Positions 44,596-52,750 of a stretch of 64,000 nt of DNA are shown piece by piece. The stretch is from NCBI RefSeq assembly GCF_030818255.1, contig NZ_JAUTAG010000001.1, forward strand, positions 2,976,001 through 3,040,000, in the 5' to 3' direction. Within the stretch, counting starts at the first letter, position 1; every line of letters begins with the position of its first letter. The position numbers were made by a program, and so were the translations under genes. The notes under the pieces are model-generated. The model did no database searches. It worked only from the letters and a program-made list of their open reading frames with translations, and was not told the origin of the DNA. The stretch is from Microbacterium sp. SORGH_AS_0969. GTDB lineage: Bacteria; Actinomycetota; Actinomycetes; Actinomycetales; Microbacteriaceae.

Positions 44596-45659
44596 GGAAC
44601 GCGCTCCTGCACGGCGTCGACGAGGTCGAGGAGCATGCCCTGACACTCTTCCGGCAGGGTCGAGGCGGCGACGATGCCCCGTGCCTCGTCGAGGGTGTCG
44701 CGGACGAGGTGTTCGAGTCGGACGCGCGCCCCCGACGCGGACAGCGCACTCTGCGCGGCACGGATCGCGACCGGCCCGGTGTGGGCGTTCGCGAGGGCGT
44801 CGCTCACCTCGGGCCAGTGCTCGCTCTCGCGTGCGAGCACGATCAGATGCGTCTTCTTCGCCTCGCGGAGGTCGGAACCCTCGTCCTTGCCGGCGGTGGC
44901 GGCGCTTCCGAACGCGCCGATCAGATCGTCGACGAGTTGGTACGCCAGACCCAGACGCTGACCGAACCGCTCCAGAGCGTGCCGCACGGGCGCCTCCGCG
45001 CCCGCGAGCACCGCGCCCGCCTCGAGAGGCGCAGAGAACGAGTAGACGGCGGTCTTGTCGTGGGTCGTGCGCAGGATCGTGTCGGCATCGATGTCACCCG
45101 CCGAGACCGCGTTCTCGACGTCGGCCAGTTCGCCGGCGGCCGAGACGAGGACGGCGTCTTCGACGAGCAGGAGCAGGTCGCGGCGCACGTCCGCCGGGAT
45201 CTCGGCCATCGCGACGAGCCGCGCGGCCTCGTGCAGCAGGAGGTCTCCCGCGAGGATGGCCGCCGCATCGCCGAGGAGCGCCGCCCCCGCGGCATCCGCG
45301 CCGCGCTCGGTCCCGCGAGAGCGGAACTCGCCGCCGACGTTGGGCATTCCGCGTCGCTCGACGTCGTGGTCGATGACGTCGTCGTGGACGACGAAGGCGG
45401 TGTGGAGCAGCTCGAAGGCCGCGGCGACCTGGTACAGCGCCGGCCGTGCGATGTCGGGCCCGCCCAGCGTGTCGAAGGCCGACACGACCAGGAGCGGACG
45501 GAAGCGTTTGCCGCCTTCCGCCGCACGGCGGATGGCGGATGCCAGGGCCCGGGCGCCGTCGCCGAGTTCACCGAGGCGTCTGTCGAGGCGCGCGAGGGCG
45601 CCCTCGATGGCGGAGTCGATGTCGTGGCGCGCTGCCGGGGTCGTGGCCAAGGCGATCAC
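44592..45659 (-). CDS. crtE: Geranylgeranyl diphosphate synthase (CrtE/IdsA type)
   Basis: 355 residues. Trans-prenyl diphosphate synthase: GGKRFRPLL (about 48), first Asp motif HDDVIDHDVERRG (about 93-105), second Asp motif YQLVDDLIGAFG (about 230-241) and KTHLIVLA. It makes GGPP for crtB. GTG 45659 overlaps the idi stop. The second motif reads DDLIG rather than DDxxD, as is frequent in actinobacterial IdsA-type enzymes. Confidence 0.9.
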   Translation of the reverse strand: MIALATTPAARHDIDSAIEGALARLDRRLGELGDGARALASAIRRAAEGGKRFRPLLVVSAFDTLGGPDIARPALYQVAAAFELLHTAFVVHDDVIDHDVERRGMPNVGGEFRSRGTERGADAAGAALLGDAAAILAGDLLLHEAARLVAMAEIPADVRRDLLLLVEDAVLVSAAGELADVENAVSAGDIDADTILRTTHDKTAVYSFSAPLEAGAVLAGAEAPVRHALERFGQRLGLAYQLVDDLIGAFGSAATAGKDEGSDLREAKKTHLIVLARESEHWPEVSDALANAHTGPVAIRAAQSALSASGARVRLEHLVRDTLDEARGIVAASTLPEECQGMLLDLVDAVQERVP

Positions 45660-46207
45660 GATGCCCGCCGGATGGCTGGAGGGGGACTGAAGAGGTGGAG
45701 CTGCTGTGCCTGCAGGACGAGCCAGGGGCTGAATGCCCATGGTGTGGACTCGAGGGAGGCGGCCAGATCGAGAGGATCGACCCAGCGGTACTCGGCGACC
45801 TCGGCCGGGTTGGGCCGCGGCTCCTCGTCGGTGACGGCGAGGTACACGGGGCAGATCTCGTTCTCGACGATGCCGCTCGCGTCGACCGCGCGATACCGGA
45901 AGTGGGGGAGGGCGAGTTCGAGGTCGCGGACCCGCAGCCCCACCTCGAATGCGGCGCGACGGTGGACCGCGTCGGTCAGGGGCTCGGCGGGCGCGGGATG
46001 TCCGCAGAACGAGTTCGTCCAGACGCCCGGCCAGGTCTTCTTGTCGAGCGCGCGCCGCGTGACGAGCACCTGTCCGTCGGCGTTCACGACGTGGCACGAG
46101 AACGCGAGGTGCAAAGCGGTGTCCGCACCGTGCACACTTGCTTTCGGTGCGATGCCGATTTCGTCGCCGTGCTCGTCCAGAAGGACGACGTGTTCAATCT
46201 CGCTCAT
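45656..46207 (-). CDS. idi: Isopentenyl-diphosphate delta-isomerase, type I
   Basis: 183 residues. Nudix-fold isomerase with the catalytic Cys in WTNSFCGHP (about 68) and Glu in VENEICPVY (about 116). It balances IPP and DMAPP for the downstream prenyl synthase. It is the first gene of the seven-gene crt operon. The ATG at 46207 is preceded by AGGAGG (minus strand of 46212-46217), the best ribosome site of the operon; all later genes start by overlap or within a base. Confidence 0.92.
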   Translation of the reverse strand: MSEIEHVVLLDEHGDEIGIAPKASVHGADTALHLAFSCHVVNADGQVLVTRRALDKKTWPGVWTNSFCGHPAPAEPLTDAVHRRAAFEVGLRVRDLELALPHFRYRAVDASGIVENEICPVYLAVTDEEPRPNPAEVAEYRWVDPLDLAASLESTPWAFSPWLVLQAQQLHLFSPPPAIRRAS

Positions 46208-46221
46208 CGTGCCTCCTGTTT

Positions 46222-46236
46222 GCTAGTTTAGCTAGC
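46222..46236. promoter_or_regulatory. Putative CrtR operator between idi and crtR
   Basis: GCTAG-TTTAG-CTAGC is a 5-bp-arm palindrome in an A/T-rich island. It overlaps a minus-strand -10-like TAAACT for idi (46225-46230) and lies upstream of a plus-strand CAATAT (46248-46253) for the MarR gene. The position fits repression of both promoters by the divergent regulator. Confidence 0.5.
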
Positions 46237-46279
46237 GATGTGAGCTTCAATATACCGACGCCGAAAGGGGGTGTCCACC

Positions 46280-46750
46280 GTGACGGATACCACCACTCGT
46301 TCTGGTAGAAGGCCCGCCGTCGTCGAAACGCTGACCGCCGTGCGGGCCCTCAGCGACGCCCTCGACCGCATGCACAGCGGCATGAAGGGCGACATGGACA
46401 TGAACGCGAGCGACCTCGCGACCCTGCGCATGCTCATCATCCGCGAACAGCGCGGTGAGATGGTCAGCCCGCACGACGTGGCGAGACACCTCCGCATCTC
46501 GACCGCGTCGACGACCAAGCTCATCGACCGTCTGGCGGCGTCCGGCCATGTGGAGCGTCGTGCGCACCCCTCGGATGGTCGCGCGCGCGTCGTCGTGCTC
46601 ACCGACAAGTCGCGAAGCGAGTTCTTCCACCACCTCGGCGGGCATCTCGGGGCGATGCGCGATGTGGCCGCGAACTACAGCGATGACGAGCTCGCCACGA
46701 TCTCCGGCTTCCTGCACTCCCTCACCGAGGCGATCACGACGACCGACTGA
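46280..46750 (+). CDS. crtR: MarR-family regulator of the crt operon (CrtR-like)
   Basis: 156 residues. The winged helix lies at about 55-120 (SPHDVARHLRISTASTTKLIDRLAASGHVERR followed by the wing PSDGRARVVVLT). In Corynebacterium glutamicum a MarR-type CrtR is divergent from the crt operon and is released from DNA by GGPP; the layout here is the same. GTG 46280 is chosen because GAAAGGGGG lies 7-9 bases upstream; GTG 46271 would have no spacing. The ligand is inferred from that homologue, not from the sequence. Confidence 0.85.
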   Translation: MTDTTTRSGRRPAVVETLTAVRALSDALDRMHSGMKGDMDMNASDLATLRMLIIREQRGEMVSPHDVARHLRISTASTTKLIDRLAASGHVERRAHPSDGRARVVVLTDKSRSEFFHHLGGHLGAMRDVAANYSDDELATISGFLHSLTEAITTTD

Positions 46751-46767
46751 GCGGTGGCCGCCGGCGG

Positions 46768-47418
46768 TCACGAATCGCGCGCTCCGCGGGCGACGCGGAC
46801 CCCGACGTCGTCGAAGCCGTCTCGCGGGCCGCCGCCCCGGCGGGTCGAGGCGCGTACGACGGCGGGGGCGTCGTTCCATCCTCCGCCGCGGAAGACGCGG
46901 GCGTTGCTCCGTTCCGGATCGACGAGGTCTTCGCACCACTCGGCGACGTTGCCCAGGATGTCGAACAGCCCGAAGAGATTGGGCAGACGGGCCCCGACAT
47001 CGACCGGCGCGCGGAGACCGTCGGCCGCCGTCCATGCGATCTCGCGGATGGGTCCGTACGTCGACCCGGTGGCGCCGGCGCGGCAGGCGTACTCCCACTC
47101 GTCCTCGGTGGGCAGGCGGAACCCGTCGCTCTCGGCATCCGCGTGCACCTCTTCTCCGTCGAACCGATAGACGGGGTCGAGCCCTTCCCACTCCGACAGG
47201 GCGTTGCACAGGCGGATCGCGCGGAACCAGCTGAGATCGACGGCCGGCCGACGAGAGTGCCGAGCCGGGATCCCGAGAAGCTCCGCGACCTGCTCCTCCG
47301 TCACCGGGTAGACGCCCATCTCGAACGGGGCGACGACGATCTCGCGTCGTTCGGCACCGCGCATGTCGCCGCGCAGCACGCGACCGGCCGGGATTCTCGC
47401 CATCTCGATGTCGGTCAT
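46768..47418 (-). CDS. Formylglycine-generating-enzyme-fold protein, catalytic cysteines absent
   Basis: 216 residues. Begins MTDIEMARIPAGRVLRGD and contains the FGE/SUMF1-fold signatures RLPTEDEWEYACRAG, LGNVAEWCEDLVD and RGGGWNDAP. In true FGE the two copper-binding Cys follow RGGSW in the C-terminal stretch; here the segment reads VVRASTRRGGG with no Cys. It is therefore more likely a binding or structural member of the C-type-lectin-like superfamily than a sulfatase-activating enzyme. No sulfatase gene is near. ATG 47418 is chosen by domain start; ATG 47487 in frame is possible. It is divergent from the TetR gene. Confidence 0.75.
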   Translation of the reverse strand: MTDIEMARIPAGRVLRGDMRGAERREIVVAPFEMGVYPVTEEQVAELLGIPARHSRRPAVDLSWFRAIRLCNALSEWEGLDPVYRFDGEEVHADAESDGFRLPTEDEWEYACRAGATGSTYGPIREIAWTAADGLRAPVDVGARLPNLFGLFDILGNVAEWCEDLVDPERSNARVFRGGGWNDAPAVVRASTRRGGGPRDGFDDVGVRVARGARDS

Positions 47419-47589
47419 TCCGGTCCCCGTCCGGGAGGGGTGGCGGCCCGGTCGCCCCGGGTGGAGTGGAGGGTTCCCATCGGTCATGCGTCCAGTCAAG
47501 CGCGGGTCGGCGAACTCGGACGAACGGGTTGACGGCCGGGTGAGGATCCCCGCTCGAACGTCAAGCCCTTTCCGAGCTCGGACACGAAT

Positions 47590-47610
47590 GATTGGATGGA
47601 CCCTCCAATC
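47590..47610. promoter_or_regulatory. Putative TetR operator
   Basis: GATTGGA-TGGACCC-TCCAATC has perfect 7-bp arms with a 7-base spacer. It lies just upstream of the GAGGAG ribosome site (47615-47620) of the TetR gene and in the shared region with the divergent FGE-like gene. Autoregulation is likely. Confidence 0.55.
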
Positions 47611-47628
47611 GATCGAGGAGAACCCGAG

Positions 47629-48279
47629 ATGAGTCCCCGGCGCTATGCCTCCCCCCTGCGCAAGGCGGAGGCGGCTCGCACCCGTGCGGCGATCCTCGAT
47701 GCGGCGTCCGCGTTGTTCTCTCGCGACGGTTACGCCGCGACGACGATGAAGGGGATCGCCCTCGAGGCCGGGGTGTCGGTGCAGTCGGTCCACTTGGCCG
47801 GATCGAAATCGGCGTTGCTCGTCGCCGCCTTCGAGCGCGCCTTCTCGGGCGCGGAGGCTCAGGATTCCCCGACGCACCCCCCGCTGATCGTCGCCGCGCT
47901 GGAACGACTCGAGGTCGACGAGGCGATGCGCGTCTGGCTCGACGGCATTGCCCGTGCCCACGAGCGCTCCGCCGGGCTCGCACGGGCGATGGTCATCGCG
48001 GCGGAGACGGATGCCGTGGCGGCCGCGGCCCTGGTCGACTTCGATGCGCGTCGCCGCGTCGGCATCCGCGTCGCCTCGGACTGGCTCGTCGGTCGGGGCC
48101 TGCTGCACGGGGAGGACGCGGACGAGGTGGCGGATGAGCTCAGCTACCTCGTGGGCCCCGAGACGTACGCGTTCTTCGTCACGCGGTCCGGATGGTCGCC
48201 CGCGCGGTACCGGGTCTGGCTCGAGCGCACGCTGCGCGATCTGCTCGCTCGCCGGACCACCGACGTTCCCGTCTCGTGA
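47629..48279 (+). CDS. TetR-family transcriptional regulator
   Basis: 216 residues. N-terminal TetR HTH (about 20-65: RAAILDAASALFSRDGYAATTMKGIA and the recognition helix VSVQSVHLAGSKSALL), with a helical ligand domain behind it. The usual YYHFxxK reads SVHLAGSK. ATG 47629 has GAGGAG eight bases upstream. The ligand is unknown. Its target is probably its own promoter and the divergent FGE-like gene through the 47590 palindrome. A strong terminator separates it from the convergent peptidase. Confidence 0.85.
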   Translation: MSPRRYASPLRKAEAARTRAAILDAASALFSRDGYAATTMKGIALEAGVSVQSVHLAGSKSALLVAAFERAFSGAEAQDSPTHPPLIVAALERLEVDEAMRVWLDGIARAHERSAGLARAMVIAAETDAVAAAALVDFDARRRVGIRVASDWLVGRGLLHGEDADEVADELSYLVGPETYAFFVTRSGWSPARYRVWLERTLRDLLARRTTDVPVS

Positions 48280-48283
48280 ACGA

Positions 48284-48315
48284 GGCGGCGGCGCGAAGGT
48301 ATCCGCGCCGCCGCC
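48284..48315. terminator. Bidirectional terminator between TetR and S8 peptidase genes
   Basis: A 12-bp perfect GC stem (48284-48295 with 48304-48315, GGCGGCGGCGCG and its complement) with an 8-base loop lies in the 49-base convergent gap. Confidence 0.75.
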
Positions 48316-48328
48316 CTTCGTACTCGGT

Positions 48329-50773
48329 TCAGCGGGCTCGACGCGTCCGCACGCGGCGTCCGAGGACGAGCGCCGCCCCCAGCGCCATCAGCGCGAGTGC
48401 GCCGCCGGCGAGAGTCGGGGCGAGCGAGGCGTCCGCGCCGGTCTGTGCGAGCCGGCCGTCACCCGCGGGGACGGGAACCGGGGTCGGCGTGGCGGTGGCG
48501 CGGGGACTCGTCGTCGGGGGCGGTGTGGGCGACGGCCCCGGCAGCGGGGGAGTGTCCACGGTGACGCTGACGGCCGGGCCGTTCTCAGCGGTCCCTCGTG
48601 CGGTCGCGGTGACGGTGAGCGCCGTACCGGCGGGCAGGTCGCGGAAGGTGGTGGCATCCACTCCCTCGGCGAGGTCGGCGGCGGCGAGGACGTCGCTCCC
48701 CGAGAGCACTTGCACGGTCGTTCCGGTCGAACCCTTGGCGTTGGTCCACGTCACCGCCAGCGACGTCGGCGACAGGGCGGTGGCCCGCAGGTCGGTCACG
48801 GCGCGCGCGGGGAGTGCCGTCAGCAGGGCGTGCGCGTCGATGAGGCCGGCGCCGAACAGCTGTTGGTCGGTGACCGACGACGACGTCGGGTTCTTCAGGG
48901 GACCGGCCGTCGCGAACGCGGTGCGAGCGATGTCGGCGGCGGACTCCTGCGGCGCGTACTCGAGGGCGAGCGCGTGCACCGCGGCCGCGGTGGGTGCCGC
49001 CGCGGAGGTGCCGAAGAAGTACCAGTCGTTGTCCAGCGAGGGCACGCGCTGCGCGAAGAAACTGGTGCGGATGCCGTCGACCGACGCGATCTGCGGACCC
49101 ATCACCCGCAGCGGCTCGGGGTAGGCGGGCGACACGACGGGCGTTCCGTCGACGAACCGGACCGGTTCGAAGAGCACGGTGGTGTCGCCGGCCGAGGTGA
49201 AGCGCTCCGGGACATCGGGCTCGAGGCTGAACGCCGCCGCCACACCGATACCGGAGCCGTCCGCCGGGTGTCCGACCGAGGTGAGACCGACAACGTCTCC
49301 GCCCTTCGAGCGGTCGTATTCGATCTCGGACAGGCCGGGGCTCCAGAACGACATCGAGAACGCCGAAGTGGAGGTCGAGCCCGTCGAGGTGTCGCGGAGG
49401 ACGACGACGTCGAGATCGCCGGCCGAGACGACGTCCGTCGCCGTGGTGTAGACGGTCGGCGTGATGCCGTCGAGGTAGGACTCGCTGACGAGCTTCTCGT
49501 CGACGTAGAGCTGCGGAACCAGGGCCGTGGTCAGCCCGAACAACGGGTCGCCCCACTGCGCGACGAGACTCGGCACACCGTCCTCGGGGAAGGTCGCCGT
49601 GTCGGTGGCATCCTGACCGGCTGACGGGTCGAAGTCCAGGCAGTCGTAACTGGTCATCCCCTCCGGCGGCGTGACCCAGCTCGGGCAGTCCATGGGGCGG
49701 TAGGCGGGGGTCCGCCAGCCGTTGATCTGGAGTCCCGCGCTCTCGGTGCCCTTCGCGCCGATCTCGGAGCCGTTCCCGGCCGAGGTGTAGTACGCGACTC
49801 CGCGTGACTGAACCTGCGTGATCGCCGTCGAGATCCAGCCCTGCTGGTACAGAGGTTCTTCGCTCCAGCCGAGGTCATCGACGATGACGGTCGCCCCGGC
49901 GTCCGCGAGAGCCACGATGCCCTTCGCCATGTCCTGAGAGCTGCGCCAGCCGGTGTAGAAGACGATGCGGGCGCCCGGAGCGATGCCGTGGACGAGCTGG
50001 GCCATCGCCCGTCCCTCGTCGCCGCCGCCCTCGTCGGGCTCGATGTCGGAGAGGACCGTGACGGGTGTCTCGTACCCGCACGGGTTGCCCGGGCCGGGGA
50101 GCAGGCCCGCCTTCACATCTTCTTCGGGCGTCGTCTCCGCGTCCGGTGCGGCATCGTACGAGTCGGAGAGGATGCCGATGGTCACGCCCGTGCCGTCGAC
50201 GCCGAAGTCCTTGCGCGCTTCGGCGGTGTGCAGGGGTGCGTCGGCCGTGCTCGGGAAGGCGCGACAGGACTTCTCAGCCGCCCCGCGCTGCTGCGCCGAG
50301 GGGATGTCGTCGACCGCCGGCGGGACGACGGGAATGGCGACCGGCTGCACCACGGGGTTCACCGCGCGGATGCCGTCGAGGCCGCGCAGGTCCGCCAGGG
50401 CGTCCGGGGCGACCCACGCCGTCGCCGACGACGTCAGCTCCTGCACGCTCACGATCTCGGCGAGCCGGCCGACCGCATCGAGCTGTGCGGTGTCGGGGCT
50501 GCGCGTGAACGTGATGGTCACGGAGAGGCGGCCCCGGTCGTCGAAGCGGAGTGAGCCGCGGCCCGAGCCGGGCGTGCCGACCGCCGAGGTGATGGCATCC
50601 GGAGAGTCGGCCCCGGCCTCGACGGCTTTCACGACCGCGTGGGTCAGTGTGAGGGCCGCCGGGATGTCGGTGGTGTCGGGCGTGCTCGGCTGGGCCGAGG
50701 CGGGCAGTGCGGCGGTGCTCAGCGAGCAGATCACGGCAGCGGTGATCGCCACCGCGCGAAATGCGCGATTCAT
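48329..50773 (-). CDS. Sortase-anchored S8 (subtilisin-like) serine peptidase with an atypical triad
   Basis: 814 residues. Sec signal peptide (about 1-28, ending LPASAQP). The protease domain has Asp in GILSDSYD, oxyanion Asn in SAGN and Ser in FFGTSAAAPTAAAVHALA (about 590). The normal HGTHV helix is replaced by GDEGRAMAQLVHGIAPGA, so Glu or a shifted His must act, as in a recognised divergent S8 group. A fibronectin-like domain (about 640-750) and a Pro/Thr stalk follow. The C-terminus is LAQTG, a hydrophobic helix and RRVRTRRAR, a class E-type sortase signal. TACACT at 50803-50808 suggests a leader of about 25-30 bases. Confidence 0.85.
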   Translation of the reverse strand: MNRAFRAVAITAAVICSLSTAALPASAQPSTPDTTDIPAALTLTHAVVKAVEAGADSPDAITSAVGTPGSGRGSLRFDDRGRLSVTITFTRSPDTAQLDAVGRLAEIVSVQELTSSATAWVAPDALADLRGLDGIRAVNPVVQPVAIPVVPPAVDDIPSAQQRGAAEKSCRAFPSTADAPLHTAEARKDFGVDGTGVTIGILSDSYDAAPDAETTPEEDVKAGLLPGPGNPCGYETPVTVLSDIEPDEGGGDEGRAMAQLVHGIAPGARIVFYTGWRSSQDMAKGIVALADAGATVIVDDLGWSEEPLYQQGWISTAITQVQSRGVAYYTSAGNGSEIGAKGTESAGLQINGWRTPAYRPMDCPSWVTPPEGMTSYDCLDFDPSAGQDATDTATFPEDGVPSLVAQWGDPLFGLTTALVPQLYVDEKLVSESYLDGITPTVYTTATDVVSAGDLDVVVLRDTSTGSTSTSAFSMSFWSPGLSEIEYDRSKGGDVVGLTSVGHPADGSGIGVAAAFSLEPDVPERFTSAGDTTVLFEPVRFVDGTPVVSPAYPEPLRVMGPQIASVDGIRTSFFAQRVPSLDNDWYFFGTSAAAPTAAAVHALALEYAPQESAADIARTAFATAGPLKNPTSSSVTDQQLFGAGLIDAHALLTALPARAVTDLRATALSPTSLAVTWTNAKGSTGTTVQVLSGSDVLAAADLAEGVDATTFRDLPAGTALTVTATARGTAENGPAVSVTVDTPPLPGPSPTPPPTTSPRATATPTPVPVPAGDGRLAQTGADASLAPTLAGGALALMALGAALVLGRRVRTRRAR

Positions 50774-50884
50774 CGTTGTTCGTCGTCCCCCAGTTTTCGG
50801 TCAGTGTAGGGGGCGAGATGCGGCGAGCGCGAGAAGAATCTTTCGGCCGATCAAGCCGGGGTTCTCGTGGACTTCGGAAAAGCA

Positions 50885-50916
50885 GAAGGCCCCGGATCGA
50901 TCGATCCGGGGCCTTC
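50885..50916 (-). terminator. Terminator of the initiator tRNA gene
   Basis: A perfect 32-base palindrome (16-bp arms 50885-50900 and 50901-50916, GAAGGCCCCGGATCGA and its complement) lies seven bases beyond the tRNA 3' end. On the minus strand a TTTT run follows within six bases. Confidence 0.85.
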
Positions 50917-50922
50917 ATTTTG

Positions 50923-50996
50923 TTGCGGGGACAGGATTTGAACCTGCGACCTCTGGGTTATGAGCCCAGCGAGCTACCGAGCTGCTCCACCCCGCG
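50923..50996 (-). tRNA. Initiator tRNA-fMet (anticodon CAT)
   Basis: 74 bases forming a full cloverleaf. The anticodon loop CTCATAA is flanked by GGG/CCC pairs, the three consecutive G-C pairs of initiators. The acceptor begins CGCGGGG and ends CCCCGCA, leaving the C1-A72 mismatch that blocks elongator function. The T arm is GCAGGTTCAAATCCTGT. CCA is not encoded in full (ACA follows). These marks identify fMet rather than elongator Met. Confidence 0.96.
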
Positions 50997-51079
50997 GCAC
51001 AAGAGAAAACATTACGCCGAGATGAACGACGGCGCAAATCCGGGCACACCGCCCGGGAGTGTCGCGACAGAATGGCCCG

Positions 51080-51577
51080 GTGAGCAGCACCATCGACGAT
51101 CGCGACGACGGACGCCCCGAGAGTCCCGCGCAGCGCGCCGACCGCAACTGGACCGACGTCCTGCAAGAGCTTCGCGTGCTGCAGACGGGCACGCAGATCC
51201 TCACCGGGTTCCTTCTCGCGCTCGCTTTCCAGCCGGCCTTCGGCGACCTCGACGCGGGCTGGCGTGCGTTCTACCTCGGCCTGGTTGCTCTCTCCGCGCT
51301 GAGCGCGGTCGTCGCTCTCGCCCCTGTGGCTCTGCACCGCGCCGTCTTCCGACTGGGGATCAAGCCCTCCGTCGTGCGCTTCGGTCATCGCGCGCTGCGT
51401 GCCGCTCTGGTGCTCGTCTCGTTGCTGCTCACGGGCGTGGTCGGGTTCGTCTTCGGTGTCGTGGTCGGCGTGGGCGCCGCCGTCGCGGGTGCGGTCGTCC
51501 TCGCGGTGACGATCCTCGTACTGTGGGGGGTGGTGCCGGCGATCCTCCGTCACCGCGGGCGAAAGGATGACGAGTGA
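51080..51577 (+). CDS. DUF6328 membrane protein
   Basis: 165 residues. RNWTDVLQELRVLQTGTQILTGFLLALAFQPAF is the DUF6328 signature, followed by four transmembrane helices in all and a basic end. The function is unknown. GTG 51080 is placed by CAGAAT six bases upstream. The nitrilase gene starts inside its stop (GTGA), suggesting co-translation. Confidence 0.82.
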   Translation: MSSTIDDRDDGRPESPAQRADRNWTDVLQELRVLQTGTQILTGFLLALAFQPAFGDLDAGWRAFYLGLVALSALSAVVALAPVALHRAVFRLGIKPSVVRFGHRALRAALVLVSLLLTGVVGFVFGVVVGVGAAVAGAVVLAVTILVLWGVVPAILRHRGRKDDE

Positions 51578-52380
51578 CTGACCGCCGATTCGGACTCGCC
51601 GTCGCGCAGTTCGCCCCCAGCGCCTCCCGGGAGTCCAACCTTTCGGCGATCGAGGAGGCTGTCGGGGTGGCCGTCGCGCGCGGCGCGCAGCTGATCGTCT
51701 TCCCGGAGTACTCGAGCTACTTCATCGACCCCTTCGACGACACCCTCGCGCAGAACGCCGAGGATCTCGACGGTCCCTTCACCGCCGCGCTCCAGTCGCT
51801 CGCCGCGCGACACGGCATCGTCGTCGTGGCGGGTCTCCTCGAGCGGGCCGACGACGGCCGGCGCGTGCGCAACACCGTCGTGGCGGTGGCGGGGGATGGC
51901 ATCCGGTCCGTCTATCGCAAGCTGCACCTGTACGACGCGTTCGGTCAGCGCGAGTCGGACTGGGTCGCGCCGGGCGAGATCGCTCCACCCGACACCTTCG
52001 AGGTCGACGGACTGCGATTCGGTCTGATGACCTGTTACGACCTGCGCTTCCCCGAGGTCGCGCGCACCCTCGCAGACGCCCAGGTCGATGTGGCCCTGGT
52101 GCCGGCCGAGTGGGTTCGTGGTCCTCTCAAGGAGGATCACTGGCGCACGCTCGTCCAGGCTCGCGCGATCGAGAACACCTTCTTCGTCGCGGGAGCGGAT
52201 CATCCGCCGCCGCTGGGTGTCGGGCATTCGATGATCGTCGACCCGCAGGGTGTCGTCCTCGCGGCGGTCGGCACGACGACCGACGTCGCCGTCGCTCACA
52301 TCGATCCGGATGCCATCGCCCGCGTGCGCCGGGTGAATCCCGCGCTCGATCTGCGACGTTTCCGGGTGACTCCGCGCTGA
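51574..52380 (+). CDS. Nitrilase-superfamily carbon-nitrogen hydrolase
   Basis: 268 residues. The Glu-Lys-Cys triad is complete: Glu in FPEYSSYF (about 45), Lys in YRKLHLYDAF (about 115) and Cys in MTCYDLRFPE (about 153). The YDLRFPE context and lack of fused domains resemble omega-amidase/Nit-type amidases that repair deaminated glutathione or hydrolyse omega-amides. The substrate cannot be fixed. GTG 51574 overlaps the DUF6328 stop. Confidence 0.87.
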   Translation: MTDRRFGLAVAQFAPSASRESNLSAIEEAVGVAVARGAQLIVFPEYSSYFIDPFDDTLAQNAEDLDGPFTAALQSLAARHGIVVVAGLLERADDGRRVRNTVVAVAGDGIRSVYRKLHLYDAFGQRESDWVAPGEIAPPDTFEVDGLRFGLMTCYDLRFPEVARTLADAQVDVALVPAEWVRGPLKEDHWRTLVQARAIENTFFVAGADHPPPLGVGHSMIVDPQGVVLAAVGTTTDVAVAHIDPDAIARVRRVNPALDLRRFRVTPR

Positions 52381-52453
52381 CGTTTCGTCTCGGCTGCGCA
52401 CCGTTTTGCGCCGTTTCGATGCCCTTGGCCGTCCGATGACGCAAGCTGGAAGA

Positions 52454-52750
52454 ATGACCGGTCTCGCGTTCGACTACCCCTGGATGACGTATATGGGCGA
52501 GCTCGGGGCGAATCTGCGCGCGGCGCGCCTCGCCACGGGGCTCACGCAGGAGGACGTCGCCGTGCGTGCGCGCATCTCGCTCTTCACGTACCAGAAGCTC
52601 GAGAAGGGCGAATCGAACCCCGGGACGCCCGCCAATCCCCGTCTGCAGACGCTGCTGGCGCTGTCGGCGGTGCTCGAGGTCTCGATTCAGGACCTCGTGC
52701 CCGACCTCGACCGGATCCGCGAGGGCGAGCCGGGGCCGAGCGACGTCTAG
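52454..52750 (+). CDS. XRE-family HTH regulator
   Basis: 98 residues. A single Cro/CI helix-turn-helix (about 12-70): LGANLRAARLATGLTQEDVAVRARISLFTYQKLEKGESNPG. A short acidic tail follows with no ligand domain. ATG 52454 fits CAAGCT six bases upstream; upstream ATG 52436 and internal ATG 52490 are alternatives. It ends overlapping the convergent DUF6907 gene by four bases. It may act on the palindrome at 53501 (inference). Confidence 0.8.
   Translation: MTGLAFDYPWMTYMGELGANLRAARLATGLTQEDVAVRARISLFTYQKLEKGESNPGTPANPRLQTLLALSAVLEVSIQDLVPDLDRIREGEPGPSDV

Noticed and set aside
50923..50996. Elongator tRNA-Met
   Set aside because: The C1-A72 mismatch and GGG/CCC anticodon stem are initiator features.
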